From Charina bottae (Eukaryota > Chordata > Lepidosauria > Squamata > Charinaidae): DNA of 64,000 nucleotides. Under the pieces are notes generated by a model. It saw only the letters and a program-made list of their open reading frames with translations. It was not told the DNA's origin and did not search any database. The translations under genes and the position numbers were made by a program. Numbering within the stretch: position 1 is the first letter of the stretch; every line of letters starts with the position of its first letter. The stretch spans positions 68,948,501 through 69,012,500 of the forward strand of contig JALMGJ010000001.1 of NCBI GenBank assembly GCA_023362775.1. The letters run 5' to 3'. Of the stretch, positions 22,273-33,500 are shown piece after piece.

Positions 22273-22749
22273 AATGAAGATAAATGAATTGTTGAAACTG
22301 GAAATAAAAAATAATGATTTAGGGAGTAAAACCATCTTAGTGGCTGCGATTCTTCCAAGCCATTATAACTTGATATTATTCTATTTCCTGATTTTCATTT
22401 TGATAGTTTTTATTATAGGGGCATAGTTCAATTTACCAAGCTGAGATAGGTTGTTTTTTTTAATAGTGACTCCCAAATGGAGCAATTTTTGGAATACCAA
22501 GGAGTTTAAAAAGTTTATGCTGAAGCTTTGGCTCAAATCTAGAACATAACAATTTGGGTTTTTGGAAGTTTATTTTTAAGCCCACCTCAGCCTCAATTTT
22601 GGCCAATTCCTATTGTAACTTAGGAACTGCACGTATAGGGTCTGCTAATATTAGGGCTATGTTATCTGCATAGAGAATGATCTTCTGTTCAGTTTTGTTG
22701 ATTAAGAGACCTCTGATAAGCTGGTTAGGTCTAATAGCTTGAGCTAGAG

Positions 22750-23235
22750 CAGGGGTCGGCAAACTTTTTTATGCCAGGAGCCATTTTGACAGTTATAAAA
22801 TTTATAATACCACTCGAGGGCCAGGGGGCGGGGTTTGCGGGCGGGAGTCAATCGCGTGGAAGGGGGTGGGGTTTGCGGGCGGGGGCCAATCGTGTGGAAG
22901 GGGGGGCGGGGTTTGCGGGCGGGAGCCAATTGCGTGGAAGGGGGCGGGGGAGGTTTGGAAGAAGAAGGGAAAGAGGCTCGACTGCTCCAGTCGCTTCTCT
23001 TCCGGTAAAGCTGGTGGGGAATCCAGCACGGGAGCGGGGTTTGCGGGTGGGAGTTTGCGGGCCAATCGCGCACACTTAGGGCCTGCTGCCGCCATGCCCG
23101 CTGCCGCACCTGCCCCCGCCACGCCCGCTGCCGTGCCTGCCCCCGCCACGCCCGCCACGCCTGCCTGGGGAAGAGCCACACTCAAGGGGCCAAAGAGCCG
23201 CATGTGGCTCGCGAGCCGCGGTTTGCCGACCCCTG
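22750..23235. mobile_element. Non-autonomous hAT with GC-rich minisatellite
   Basis: The ends caggggtcggcaaactt and gtttgccgacccctg are inverted repeats. The 8-base TSD agctagag is exact at 22,742-22,749 and 23,236-23,243. Inside, a unit of about 38 bp containing ggggtttgcgggcggg and caatcgcgtggaag repeats about three to four times (22,820-22,950). A second CCCGCC-rich array lies at 23,085-23,165. The open frames across it on both strands follow from the repeats and the lack of stops in GC-rich DNA, and are not genes. Confidence 0.9.
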
Positions 23236-24690
23236 AGCTAGAGGTTCAATGGCGAGCGCATATAGCAAGGGAGATAGTGGGCATCCCTGCTTTGTCCCCT
23301 AGTGATAACAAATGATTCAGTATTCTGGAGGTTTATTCAGATTGTATGTAGTAAAGAAAGGGGATGGCCTTGAAAGACAGAGGGAAGATCCACTACCAAG
23401 GCAATGATCAGATAAACAAAACTTGAGCCCAGGCCAAGAAAGTGGTTTGCAAAAATACTTCAGACAGTACCTCCACCCCCCAATTCTCATGAAGATAAAA
23501 GAGGGAGAAAAGGAAGCACATTCTATTACTATAGCTGTTCTAGTAAGTAGTTTTAGGTCTGCATGGTATCTATTTCTTAGTCTGGTCTACCTTATAGGGC
23601 TGATATTGTTACAAAGGATTTACCATATATTTAAGAATGTTAGTGAATCCATTTGAAGATGTTGCAGTAATGTAATCAAGTAGGGCCATTGAGTAAACAA
23701 CTAAATAAAATTAATAAAAAATAAAAATAAAATTGAATAAACGAATAAACAACAAAAGGGCCATTGCAGTCAATCAAAGGCCTTAAAAATATCTAAGGTA
23801 AGAATAGCTAAGGGAGTTTTAGTGTGTCCACTATAATGCAGGCAATTCAGAATGCGGCGAATTGGATCTGCAATCTGTCTGCCTTTAACAAATCCTGCTC
23901 TGTCACAGTTTATTTAGTACCTTATGAAAGAATGTAGTCTTCTTGCCAAACAAGCTGTAAAAATCTTTAAATCATGATTAAGCAAAGCTACAAGATAATA
24001 AGATATTACCAGTTCTATATCTTTATTTGGCTTAAGAAACAGAGTCAATCTAGAGTGTGTCCATGATTCTGGAATTAAAATCTCCCTTAAGATAGAGTTA
24101 AAAAGAGTCACTAATTTTGGAATTAAGATATCTCCCAGTTTCTTATAAAACAAAGCTGTAAATCCATCTGGACCAGATGACTTACGACTCCTATAATTTT
24201 AGATTACTTCATTTATCTCTTTTTTTGTGTGAAGCGGAGTTTAACTCTTCCCTTTGATTGTCTTAAAGTGGTAAGATGCCACAGCCACTCAAATAACTAC
24301 TCAAATAATTGTGTTAGTATTCATGAGGTCTGCAGTATACAAAGTAGAATAAAAATTAACAAAATAATTTCAGATTTCTTGCCTACTAATTATTCTAGTG
24401 CTGCTAGCATCTGTAATTGAACAAATGGCTCTACATTTTACTTTTTCTTTTAGTCTATTTGTCATTAATTTTGAGCTTTTGTTCACATGTTCATAAAATT
24501 TCTGTTTAGGATAGAGTAAATTAGTGGCTATCTTCTGACAATCCTGTGCTTCAAGTTCTTTCCTTTTTTGAATGAGTTTTTACATATACTGTATATATAG
24601 CCCTTTAGCCTGATTCTTTGTGAATTAATTCTAATTCTTTAATTTGACTATAAAGCTTAGCAATATCTTCTGCTTTTTTCTTTTTAAATA

Positions 24691-26401
24691 TTGTTCTGTA
24701 TTGCTTCTGTACAGCTAAATATTGTTCTGTATAGCTGTATGCGACCCAAAGTTGTATATGGAGTTAGATGGCCTTATATAAATTTTGTAGACAAATATAT
24801 AAATATTATTTTTTTGTTTAATTTTGAGATCTTGCAGATGCCATCTCAGAAAGGACATGCGCCTTGGTGTCTATACACACCTCCCTGCTGACTCCTGGCT
24901 TATGTGATAGTTCGCAGAAGGTTTTGATGATATTATAGTGGTCTACAAAAAGGAAAAGTTTATGACTGCCTATGATTACATCAGTCACAGTAATTGATTG
25001 CTGGGTATTAGGCCTAGTTCACTGGCTTCTTTTTACCGATTGGTACCTTGTATCTTTCCACAATTTGTCATGGGTTGGGTTTGACAGAGACGAGACTAGA
25101 CGAGGGACATTTGGAACTTCTAATTTTTGCCAATCTCAGCCTCAGAGTCACCCTTATTGTCTCCTAGAACATAATAGCTATTTAAAAACCTTTGGTATCC
25201 ATTTTTCTGCAGTTGTCTGGTAGTATAGCAGCCTATTTAATGTTAGCTGTGCATTCTGAATCAACTCTGACTTTAAATGTCAGACTTCACATCAACAACA
25301 ACCTTGCTGTGGTTTGCTTGAAAGCAATCTATTCCAAAAGGAACAATGGGTGAAAACTCCCAGAACATCACAACTATTTAAATAACCTTTGATAGCTATC
25401 TGTTACCTGTATTTGATCTAACGCTTCTTGAATAAAGGTGTAATGAATATTGTTTCAAATGAATGGTCTGCAATTTCATTTCAAGTGCTTACTCTATTTT
25501 TTTTAATCTATATTGTTTTTGCAGTCATTTATTGTAATGTATATGCATTTGATACCTACCTGTATCACATTCCATTTGGAAAGAAACAGCAAGGCAATGT
25601 CAGCAGTATTGCGATCCTATAATTCTGAGTTTTCACACATTTTCATGTGTAATAAAAAATAGTAAGTTGTATATTATTGTATGCATCTCTCTGTCAGTGT
25701 AGCAGCTATTTTTATGACAGCTGTATTTTCTGAAACACCTTAAATGTCACATTTATTCTAAACTTCTGCGTTAACATTGACCTTCTTATAAGATCAACAC
25801 CTAGTTTTGGTTTGCTTGAAAGCAATCAATTTCAAAAGGAACAATGAATAAGTCTCTGTTTATAGCTGGGCCCACATTAGGGCCATTATTTTCATTTTGT
25901 ATGAGTAGATATACTTAGTATTTGTGCTGCATATGATTAAATGCAAGGTTGATGTCAAAATCATCCACTGGGCATACATGACTGGATTAAAACAGGCAAT
26001 ATCAGCTCCATGCTGAAGGGGAGCATTGACCTGAGAAGTTCAAAAAGCAAAATGAAATGCTAGGAAAAGGACACAAAATAGAAAATAACTTTGTGCCATG
26101 TTACAAGCTTTTGATACGTCCGTACCATCAATAACATGTTTACCAATCATGTTTCATACATATCTCATAACAAGGTACAGTTTAATCTGAAATCATACAA
26201 ATAAGAGGAAGCTAAATTTCATATCTATTTCACAAATAAAAAGATCCCAAGGAGAATAAAGGAAATTTGGCACAAAGTAGGATACTTAAGATCAAGAGTT
26301 CATTTCAGTTAAGATAGCTAGCTAGTAGCTATAGATATCTTGTTTATCTTATAACAGTTCTGTATGCAGCCTAATTCAAACATCCTGGGTATACTTCTCT
26401 G
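24691..26401. other. Unassigned DNA with a diverged direct repeat
   Basis: Two blocks about 480 bp apart (about 25,218-25,352 and 25,696-25,850) resemble each other. They share tggtttgcttgaaagcaatc and aaaaggaacaatg, with weaker similarity before that. I do not recognise the family. Otherwise nothing seen. Confidence 0.5.
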
Positions 26402-26420
26402 TATTTATTTATTTATTTAT

Positions 26421-26465
<45 letters not shown>

Positions 26466-26466
26466 A
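26402..26466. repeat. (TTTA)n(TCTA)n microsatellite
   Basis: Tandem tetramers: about five tttA units followed by about ten atct units. Confidence 0.95.
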
Positions 26467-27499
26467 TACTTATATCACACTTATATCAGGATATTATAAT
26501 GTCCTGGTCAGCTTCAGGTGATAGCAACTGTCTTCTTTGAAATAAAAGCTATCACTAATGCTTTAAATCATCCAGAAATTGTATCCTTGTCTTAGAATAC
26601 AAATCATAATAATTATAACAGTAACATTTGTGTGTAGTGATTTCTAGCACTCCAAATGCTTCACAAAATTATAATTGTAATCCTTTCAACTATCTGTGTA
26701 GGCAACTTAATTAAAAAAAACATATTGTAACATGGAAGAGAGTCTGCCTCCCCAAATTGTGTGAAGCCAAAATGTGATTGGTTTGGTTTGGTTTAGTGTG
26801 TTGTGTAAACACTAATTGCAACTGGCAAGCCATGGATTGTAATTTATCATATTGTTTAAATCCAGCCACTTGTGGTTTATTTGGCAAACCATGATTAAAT
26901 AAATAATATTTGAATCTTTCCAGGAAGCAATACAGTAAATCATTTCATAGTGGACAAGATTCATACTGTACTTTTCTGATTCAAAAATCAATCTTTTCTT
27001 AGTGACTGTAATAAATCACTGCAAAAAAGAGCAAAATATTACAGCAAATATTAAATTCATAATAAATATTTCTACAAAGCCTATTAGTCATATGGTCATA
27101 AATTACAATGCCATTCTTAGTATATTTCACATGTCTTTGTTGCCAGACGCACATCTGTTTGGTTATTCAGCCTCTAGATTAAACTGGGGCATTTGAAGAA
27201 TTCCTCTCCCCAAATCCTCCCATTTCTGCCACATTTCTAGCAGATGGATAGAGGCTCTTTCAAAAAGGTTTCACCCTTTTAGAAGACAGTGAAGTTAAAC
27301 CTATCTGTACCCCTCAAACAGGTGGAAAACCTGATCCTTAAACTATAAAAAGGTAGCTTTCACAATTTGTTAAAGGAAACTTATAAGAATTAAATTGTTT
27401 TCAGTCTATACTTTCTTCTGTGGAAAGCTTTGTGAATAAATCTCACTGAGAAAGAAAACAAAGCATTGTAATGAAGCCAGAAGGTACATGATTGTTCTA
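26467..27499. other. Unassigned intergenic DNA
   Basis: AT-rich, no frame or repeat recognised. Confidence 0.5.
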
Positions 27500-27960
27500 T
27501 TGGCTACTAATCTGTTTCTGAACACAATTCAAAGTGCTGATTATAATCTGTAAAGCCCCACATAGCAAAAAAGAAAAGAAAACCCAAACAGAAACAAAAA
27601 ACAAACCCCAGTGTGTTCTGAAAATCTGTATCTTCCCCTAGAAGGCTGCCCAGGCATTAAGGTCTTCCAGAGATGCACAAGCACATCAGGCAAGAACACC
27701 AGAGGGCCTTTTTGGTGGCTACTCCCATGCTTTGGAATTCAACCTGCTTCTTCATTAGCTTTCGCCAGTAAGCAATGCATCTATATTGCTTTTTATAGAA
27801 TTGATCAGCTTGATCATGTTGGGGACATGTTACCTATTTGTGTTGCTTTATAATGCTTTTATTCTTACGATTGCATTGCTTTATTTATTTATTTTAGTTA
27901 GCTGCCCCAGAAATGAAAAACAGCTATCCTATAACTAAATATAAATTTAAATTTAAAACA
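27500..27960 (+). repeat. Ancient L2-like LINE 3' region
   Basis: The text cacaattcaaagtgctgatt codes TQFKVLI, close to the IQFKVLVITFKALHG block of the L2 copies at 57,223 and 58,512. Further on, 27,690-27,760 encodes GKNTRGPFWWLLPC, which can be laid against the L2 block GSRKRAFSAVAPALW. Heavily decayed; the assignment is tentative. Confidence 0.5.
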
Positions 27961-28139
27961 TTCCAGTGTGCAGTGTGGCATCTCTTTGACAGGGGAATCT
28001 AAAAATCCAAAGGAGTCTGGTAGCTGTAGCTCATCGAAGTGTATTCCTTTTAATAAAATTTGTTAGTCTGAAAAGATGCTGACTCCTGATTTTTGCTACC
28101 ATAGACTAACATGGCTCTCCTCCTACATGAAGATAACTA

Positions 28140-28625
28140 GGCTCACCTAGTTATCTAGGCATTCTGAACTGCTTTTAATATCTATTTTATTATTTATGTA
28201 TTTTAATTATGTCTACTTATTTTTTTATCATACGAGCCTCATGTGGCGCAGAGTGGTAGGTGGCAGTATTGCAACTGAAACTGAAATTCTCCCCATGACC
28301 TGAGTTTGATCCCAGTGGAAGCTGGTTCTCAGGTAGCCAGCTCGGGTCGACTCAGCCGTCCATCCTTCCGAGGTCGGTAAAATCAGTACCCAGCTTCCTG
28401 GGGGAAAGGTAATTATGGTTGGGGAAGGCAATGGCAAGCCACCCCGCTCTATAGTCTGCTAGGAAAATGTCGCAAACGTGGTGTCTCCCCAGGGGTCGCA
28501 TGACTCGGTACTTGCACAGGGGAACCTTTCCTTTCCTATTTTTTAATCTTCTTGATGTTGTAAGCCACTTTGATTGGAACAGTTGAACTGCAGGATATAT
28601 AAAAAAGAATAAAAATAATAATATA
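28140..28625 (+). repeat. LINE 3' tail split by a SINE
   Basis: Outside the SINE at 28,234-28,536, the flanks join to read tatttatgtattttaatt, then cttgatgttgtaagccactttg and an aataaaaataataa end. This is the usual 3' tail of L2/CR1-type LINEs. Confidence 0.5.
28234..28536 (+). mobile_element. Second tRNA-derived SINE family
   Basis: It differs from the Sauria-type copies. The head is gagcctcatgtggcgcagag with box B-like gagtttgatccc. The body has catccttccgaggtcggtaa and gggaaggcaatggcaagcca, and the tail is cttgcacaggggaaccttt. Flanks tattttttta and tattttttaa are compatible with a TSD. The tail resembles the Sauria-type 3' end, suggesting the same kind of LINE partner. Confidence 0.75.
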
Positions 28626-30142
28626 TTGAACTCAATGAGAAAAGGGAGATGTCTCTTTGTAACACATATAATCTTTTCTCTTTCTTCCTTTCTGCGGCCC
28701 ATACAAATCTTCATAATAAAGGAATTGTTAACAATTTGGAGCAATTGAAGACACTCAAAATCTAGCCTGGAACCTAACAGCTTAGCTTACTGTATCAGAG
28801 ATATAATCCTTAGTGTGAATGTGTGTCAGTTTTCACACAAGAATGTCTGTTTCTTGCCCAAGCAGTACATGTCCTTTCAATAACGTTGTTCCAAATGGCA
28901 CTTACATCCCTATAGGTTTTATCACATATCCCAACAGAGTGTCATTTTTAGCATGCTTTTCCAACTTGTTACATTAACAAATTTGCACTGATTTCCTTAT
29001 CCTGTCATCTAAAGACCACCTTGTAGTAAGACGGTGAACTTTTACGCATTCTGGAGCTGATGTACTGTCTAATGTCACTTTTGTCTGTTTGCATTAACTC
29101 ATGAAAGTTTGAGAAGGTTCTACATTGTGCTTTTCCTTTGAGCTTGATTTGACAGAATCAGTCCCCATGCTAGCTCATGGCACTTATCAGTTAGTCAGCC
29201 TTCCTTAGGGAAGAGAATTTAGAGTGCACCATATTCCGTTTTCAAATCAAGCACTGTCCCCTTAGCAACGTAGCTGCTGCATTATTAAACAGGATGCCAT
29301 TAGCCATACCACCATGCATAAACATTCAGTCATATAAAAGGCTACATCATTACATTAACTCTTTTTTATCAGGTTCATTCATCTTTTACTGATCAGAAAT
29401 AGAACTCTTGGGACAACAGTGCTCTTTTGAGGGAGGACAGGATGCCAATGGAATAAAGGTCCTTTTTTATACATTCATGTATCGTGTAGAAAAATGGCAT
29501 GGGTTAATCTCATCATTACATTGTATGGAAACAGCATTATAAAGAAAGACCTGTGCTAAATACAGGTGGCCCTCATTGTCTGCAGGTTTGCATGTCCACA
29601 GGAAATAAAGTTTTATCAATCACAAGTGGGCTACAGGCAGCACTAGTGGGGCATGATTGAGAGGTCCCTCCATAGAGGTTGTGACTTCTGTTAGACACTG
29701 CTAGGGTTAAGAGGAGGAGTCTTTGGAGCAGTATGTAGCTGATATAGACATCTAGCACTTTGAGTTGGAGCATCTAACTGAGTGTTAGGACTGGAATGGC
29801 TCCTCCTATCTCCAAAACTGGCCTCTGAGGAAAAGCTAAGAATATAAAAGGTTTGTTTTGAAATTCTGCATGGAATTTCAGTTCTGACTCTTTGTTCCTT
29901 CACTCTATTCAAGACCATACTGTCAGCCCTCCCAGGTAAACCAGACAGGAAACATGACCAGATTATCTACTTCTACTTTATTGTTAGGCTACATCAACAG
30001 AATCTTGCAAATCTGAAAGTACAAATCTCCCACCATCCCTTTTTACTGCCTGATCAGTTAGGGCAGATCCTTTCTAAGTTTCTTTCTCTTCCCATTACTC
30101 AGTTTTGGGCTCCTTCCCCTTTTATCTGACCATTCCCTAGGC
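28626..30142. other. Unassigned DNA, possible old LTR
   Basis: Mostly unique. At about 29,690-29,940, tgttagacactgctaggg, a TATA-like aatataaaagg (near 29,842) and a later Pyr-rich stretch look LTR-like. I find no matching end or TSD, so no LTR is called. Confidence 0.4.
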
Positions 30143-30296
30143 CAGAGCTTTCCAAACTGTGTGCCAGGACACATTAGTGTGTCGGCTGCAGTGTCTGGGT
30201 GTGTTGCGGCTGCTGCTGCCTCCAAACCTGCCCTGCCAGGATTCCACGCAGGTCCTAGTGCCTGCCTTGTGCCCTGCTGTAAGAGTGTGTCGCGGA
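30143..30296. mobile_element. Truncated hAT element fused to Gypsy
   Basis: It begins cagagctttccaaactgtg and follows the 60,607-60,808 element through tccacgcaggtcctagtg and ctgtaagagtgtgtcgcg. It stops at about 30,296, before the right terminal repeat. Gypsy coding sequence begins immediately. The left half of one element and the right half of another are joined without any spacer. Confidence 0.8.
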
Positions 30297-31479
30297 GTCC
30301 TGCGGAAAGACGTAGAAGAGTATGTAGCAAGTTGTCCAACTTGTGCTACAGCAAAACGCATAGGAGGCAAACCCAGAGGACTACTGCAAAATGTAGCGAG
30401 CCCTACCAGCCCATGGAAACAAATTGCCATGGACTTCATAGTAGAACTACCAGAAAGCAAGAGGAAAACAGTCATATGGGTCGTAACGGACTTATTTTCA
30501 AAACAGGCTCATTTTATCCCATGCACTGGATTATCCACGGCCAACCAATTGGCCAAAATGTTTATACAACACATATACCGCCTACACGGAGCCCCTGAAT
30601 GGATCATAAGCGACCAAGGGGTCCAATTCACGTCAAAATTCTGGAAACAATTCCTAAAACTGATAGGAGTAGAACAAGGGTTAAGCTCCCACCACCACCC
30701 GGAGACTGACGGGGCAAGTGAACGGCAGAACCAAATCCTAGAACAATACCTGAGGTGCTACGTCAGCTACCAACAAGATGATTGGGTGGACTTACTCCCA
30801 TTCGCAGAAGTAGCGTACAACAACGCAATACACTCGAGCACGGGATTCACTCTGTTCCAAGTAGCACACGGGCAAGACTTTGTGCCCATCCCTGAACTAC
30901 CCCAAGAACAAACGAAAATCCTCTCCTTGGACGAATGGATCAAACAAATGAGGGACAGTTGGCCAGTAATAGAAAAGGCATTAGAAGAAGCTAAAGCCGA
31001 CTACAAAAAATACGCGGACCGCAAAAGGGCCCCGGAATGGCCCATGGAAGTGGGAGGAAAAGTCTATTTATCTACGAAATATTTGAAATCCACCCAACCT
31101 TCAAAAAAAACTCAGCCCCAAGTATGTCGGTCCATTCACAATCTCAAAAATCATCAACAACGTGACAGTACAACTTCAACTCCCGAAGAACTTGAACAAA
31201 ATCCACCCAGTTTTCCACTGCAGTCTACTTAAACCAGTACAACCTTCCGAATGCTGGCACCCTGAACCCCCTCTGCCCACCCCCACAATGATTAAAGGAG
31301 AACAACACTTCGAGGTCCAAGCCATTTTAGACTCCAGAAAGCACCGAGGAAGATTACAGTACTTAGTACAATGGAAACACCTACCAAGAGCAGACAATGA
31401 ATGGGTGGAGCACCAACACGTTCGAGCACCCCAATTAGTAAAGGCATTCCACAAGAAATACCCAGAGAAACCAAAGTAA
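30297..31479 (+). pseudogene. Gypsy integrase plus chromodomain, one frameshift
   Basis: Integrase inserts the element's DNA copy into the genome. The first frame (to 31,232) shows the catalytic core. Its Asp-Asp-Glu positions lie within WKQIAMDFIVELP, IISDQGVQFTS and HPETDGASERQN. The frame is lost near 31,108 at a run of eight A residues. A second frame (31,162-31,479) gives the rest of the C-terminal domain and a chromodomain (EVQAILDSRKHRG, LQYLVQWKHLP), which in this group binds modified histone tails to guide insertion. The open frame can be read upstream into hAT sequence to 30,159, but that is a chance extension. Confidence 0.85.
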
Positions 31480-31588
31480 AGAGGAAGAGGACAGACTATC
31501 ACATTCATACACTAATTGTCCCTTTTGTCTTTCAGGTGCACCAACGTCAGTGGAACGGGGGGAGGTAATCATTTTTGAGGGGGCAGCA

Positions 31589-32023
31589 TGTAAGGATGGA
31601 AAATCCAGGAACAATGATTAATTGCACCTGGATGTTCCAACCTTACACAGGATTAATAGAGAAAGGAATGTAAGGGAGATTGGGGGAGGGAGTACACAAG
31701 CCGACGAAGAAGCAAACAACGATTAACATCTTCAGATTGAAAGACACAGAAGGCAATCGGAAAAAAAAGCTATCAGCGCCGGCGGACATGAAGCAGGAAG
31801 AAAGCAATCAGCAAAGAACGGAACTAAAATACAAAAGAAGATAAACTGAGAGGGAGGGGTGGGGTGAAATGAGAACTGAGGGATTTAAGGAGGGACCCAG
31901 GGCAAGGGAACTCATTTGTATCTTCGATGTGGCATGATGCCAATCTAATAAAGAACTGCACATGTCCTTTATGGCTTGTGTTGAAAGTTATTGATTTTAG
32001 ATTGTAAGATTGGGGACCTTACA
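31589..32023 (+). repeat. Gypsy 3' LTR, 435 bp
   Basis: It starts TGTAAGG and ends CCTTACA, a perfect inverted pair bounded by TG and CA. It follows directly after the purine-rich tract. An aataaag polyadenylation signal lies near 31,948. The partner 5' LTR is missing, so the TSD cannot be tested. Confidence 0.8.
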
Positions 32024-33500
32024 CCATATTTTTGTTGATATTTCATCAATTCCTTTAGCCTTCTGACCTGGTAATGACTGGAGTGCTGATCTAACTTTAT
32101 CTTCTAATACTAGAGGTTCTTGTAAATAGGCAATATCTTCTAAAGTATCCTCAATGTGGAAAGCTCTATTGTATAGAATTTCTGTATACCCCTTCCTTCT
32201 TTGTTTGATCTTCTTTGAATCAATTACTATCTGTCCATTGGTGACCATTAGCATTCCAGTTCAAGGTTGGAACCTCCTTCTGAGTTTGGAGATCTTTTGG
32301 AAAACTTTACTTGTTTTTTCATGTCTGTTTTCATCTTGGATGTCTTTACAGATGCTGTTGCAATACTGCTTCTTGTCTCTTCTAACAGTTCTCTGAAATT
32401 CTTTGTTAAGTTCCTTCCTGAGATCTTTGTCTTACTTGGCTTTGGCTTCTCTTCTGTTCTTAGGAATTTCAGTAATCTGTTCTGATATCCAGTTTGCTTT
32501 CTTCTGTTTCTTGGTCTTTGGCAGTGTCTTTTTGCATTCATCCTTGACAACTTCTTTAATATCTTTCCACAGTTCCTCTGGTTCCCTATTAATGAGGTTC
32601 AGGACTTCAAAGTAATTTCTGATGTTCTCTTCCACCTCCTTGTACCAATAATATAGCCAATTTGATTTCTGTGTCCTCCATCTGCTTGTATATATAGGCA
32701 ATCTTTTGGTTGTTTGAAGACTATGTTAATAATTAAGAAATCATTGGATTGGCAGAAATTAATGACATTTTCTTGTTTCAGCTTGGTTTTCTAGCCCTTA
32801 AAATTCAACTACATTTCCCACCTCCTTACTGTTTCCAACTTTGGCATTCTAGCCTCTGACCACACGGAGCACATCTTGTTTGTTTGTTCTTTTAATTTAA
32901 GTTTGAATGTGACCATAAAAATCATCAACCTCCTCTTCTTCTGCATAAGTGGTTGGAGCATAAACTTGGATAATTTTTGTATAAAGGATTATCCACAAAG
33001 TCTAACTGATATTATTCTGTCATTGACTGCATTGTACCTGAGCCATTCCTTCTTTGCTTTTCATGTCCTAAGTATTAAGCAGTATAATCTTTTGACTGAA
33101 AGTTTCTAATTCCAATCCATTTCAATTCAATGTGTACAATGTCAATGTGTAGTTAATTAAATTCATCTTTCATTGTGTCAAGCTTTCTCCTGTTCATACT
33201 CCAATGATCTCCTGCTTCAGATTTTGCTTTCCAGCATGGAAATCAGTATCTAGACATCTGGAAGGCTTTAACTTAACTGTATCGTAAACAACATTATGAT
33301 GTTATGTGCCATTCAACCTGTGGAGCCCATGATCCGGCACTCTATCATCAATCACTTTGTCTTGACTATCCATGTGTTTTTATTTGGTAAAACACAGGAG
33401 TGGTTTATCATTGCCTTCTCCCACACAGGATGAAGTTATGCCTTTGTTGTTGTCACTAAAGTGATCTTCTACTTCCAGCATCTTCCTATATTGCTGCTGT
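32024..33500 (-). pseudogene. Older BovB/RTE LINE, antisense, endonuclease to pre-RT
   Basis: On the minus strand the 5' half of a BovB-like ORF is readable with stops. Near 32,900-32,960 the endonuclease block corresponds to IIQVYAPTTYAEEEEVDD. At 32,432-32,701 are EVLNLINREPEELWKDIK and CKKTLPKTKK. At 31,997-32,254 are QRRKGYTEILYNR and VRSALQSLPGQKAKGIDEI, the block just before the RT core. The RT core itself is absent, cut off at the Gypsy LTR. It is more decayed than the BovB at 20,981. Confidence 0.75.

Larger units (their letters stand above)
20798..24690 (-). pseudogene. L1-type LINE ORF2, antisense, with two nested insertions
   Basis: On the minus strand, blocks of an L1-clade ORF2 appear in order from right to left. 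At 23,914-24,153 are ILIPESW and a decayed LLNHDLKIFTACLARRL, the block before the RT core. Near 23,260 is the decayed (R)G(T/D)K.G.P..S block. Near 22,660 is LYADN in place of YADD. Near 22,300 is a GRIAA-K block. At 20,810-20,970 is AGKRPRL with a following GFGIPN-like stretch. Coding similarity resumes on both sides of the BovB at 20,981-22,272 and of the hAT at 22,750-23,235, so both inserted into an existing L1. Many stops make it inactive. The outer boundaries are approximate. Confidence 0.75.
30297..32023 (+). mobile_element. Ty3/Gypsy chromodomain retrotransposon, 3' half
   Basis: This is an LTR-retrotransposon remnant. In order it has the integrase zinc-binding Cys pair (CPTCATAKR), the integrase core, a chromodomain, a purine-rich tract (tttgagggggcag, ending at 31,588) and the 3' LTR (31,589-32,023). 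Gag, protease, RT and RNase H and the 5' LTR are missing. The pattern integrase-chromodomain-LTR identifies the chromovirus group. With the 5' half absent, the copy cannot transpose. Its left end is a direct junction with the hAT fragment. Confidence 0.85.

Noticed and set aside
22744..23315. Long open frames rich in Pro, Ala and Gly
   Set aside because: They fall wholly inside a hAT with exact ends and TSD and arise from GC-rich repeats that lack stop codons.
29690..29940. Possible retroviral LTR
   Set aside because: Starts tgttag and has a TATA-like site, but no matching CA end, TSD or second copy could be found.
30159..30296. Start of the Gypsy frame in hAT sequence
   Set aside because: The codons before 30,297 come from a different element and show no protein family.
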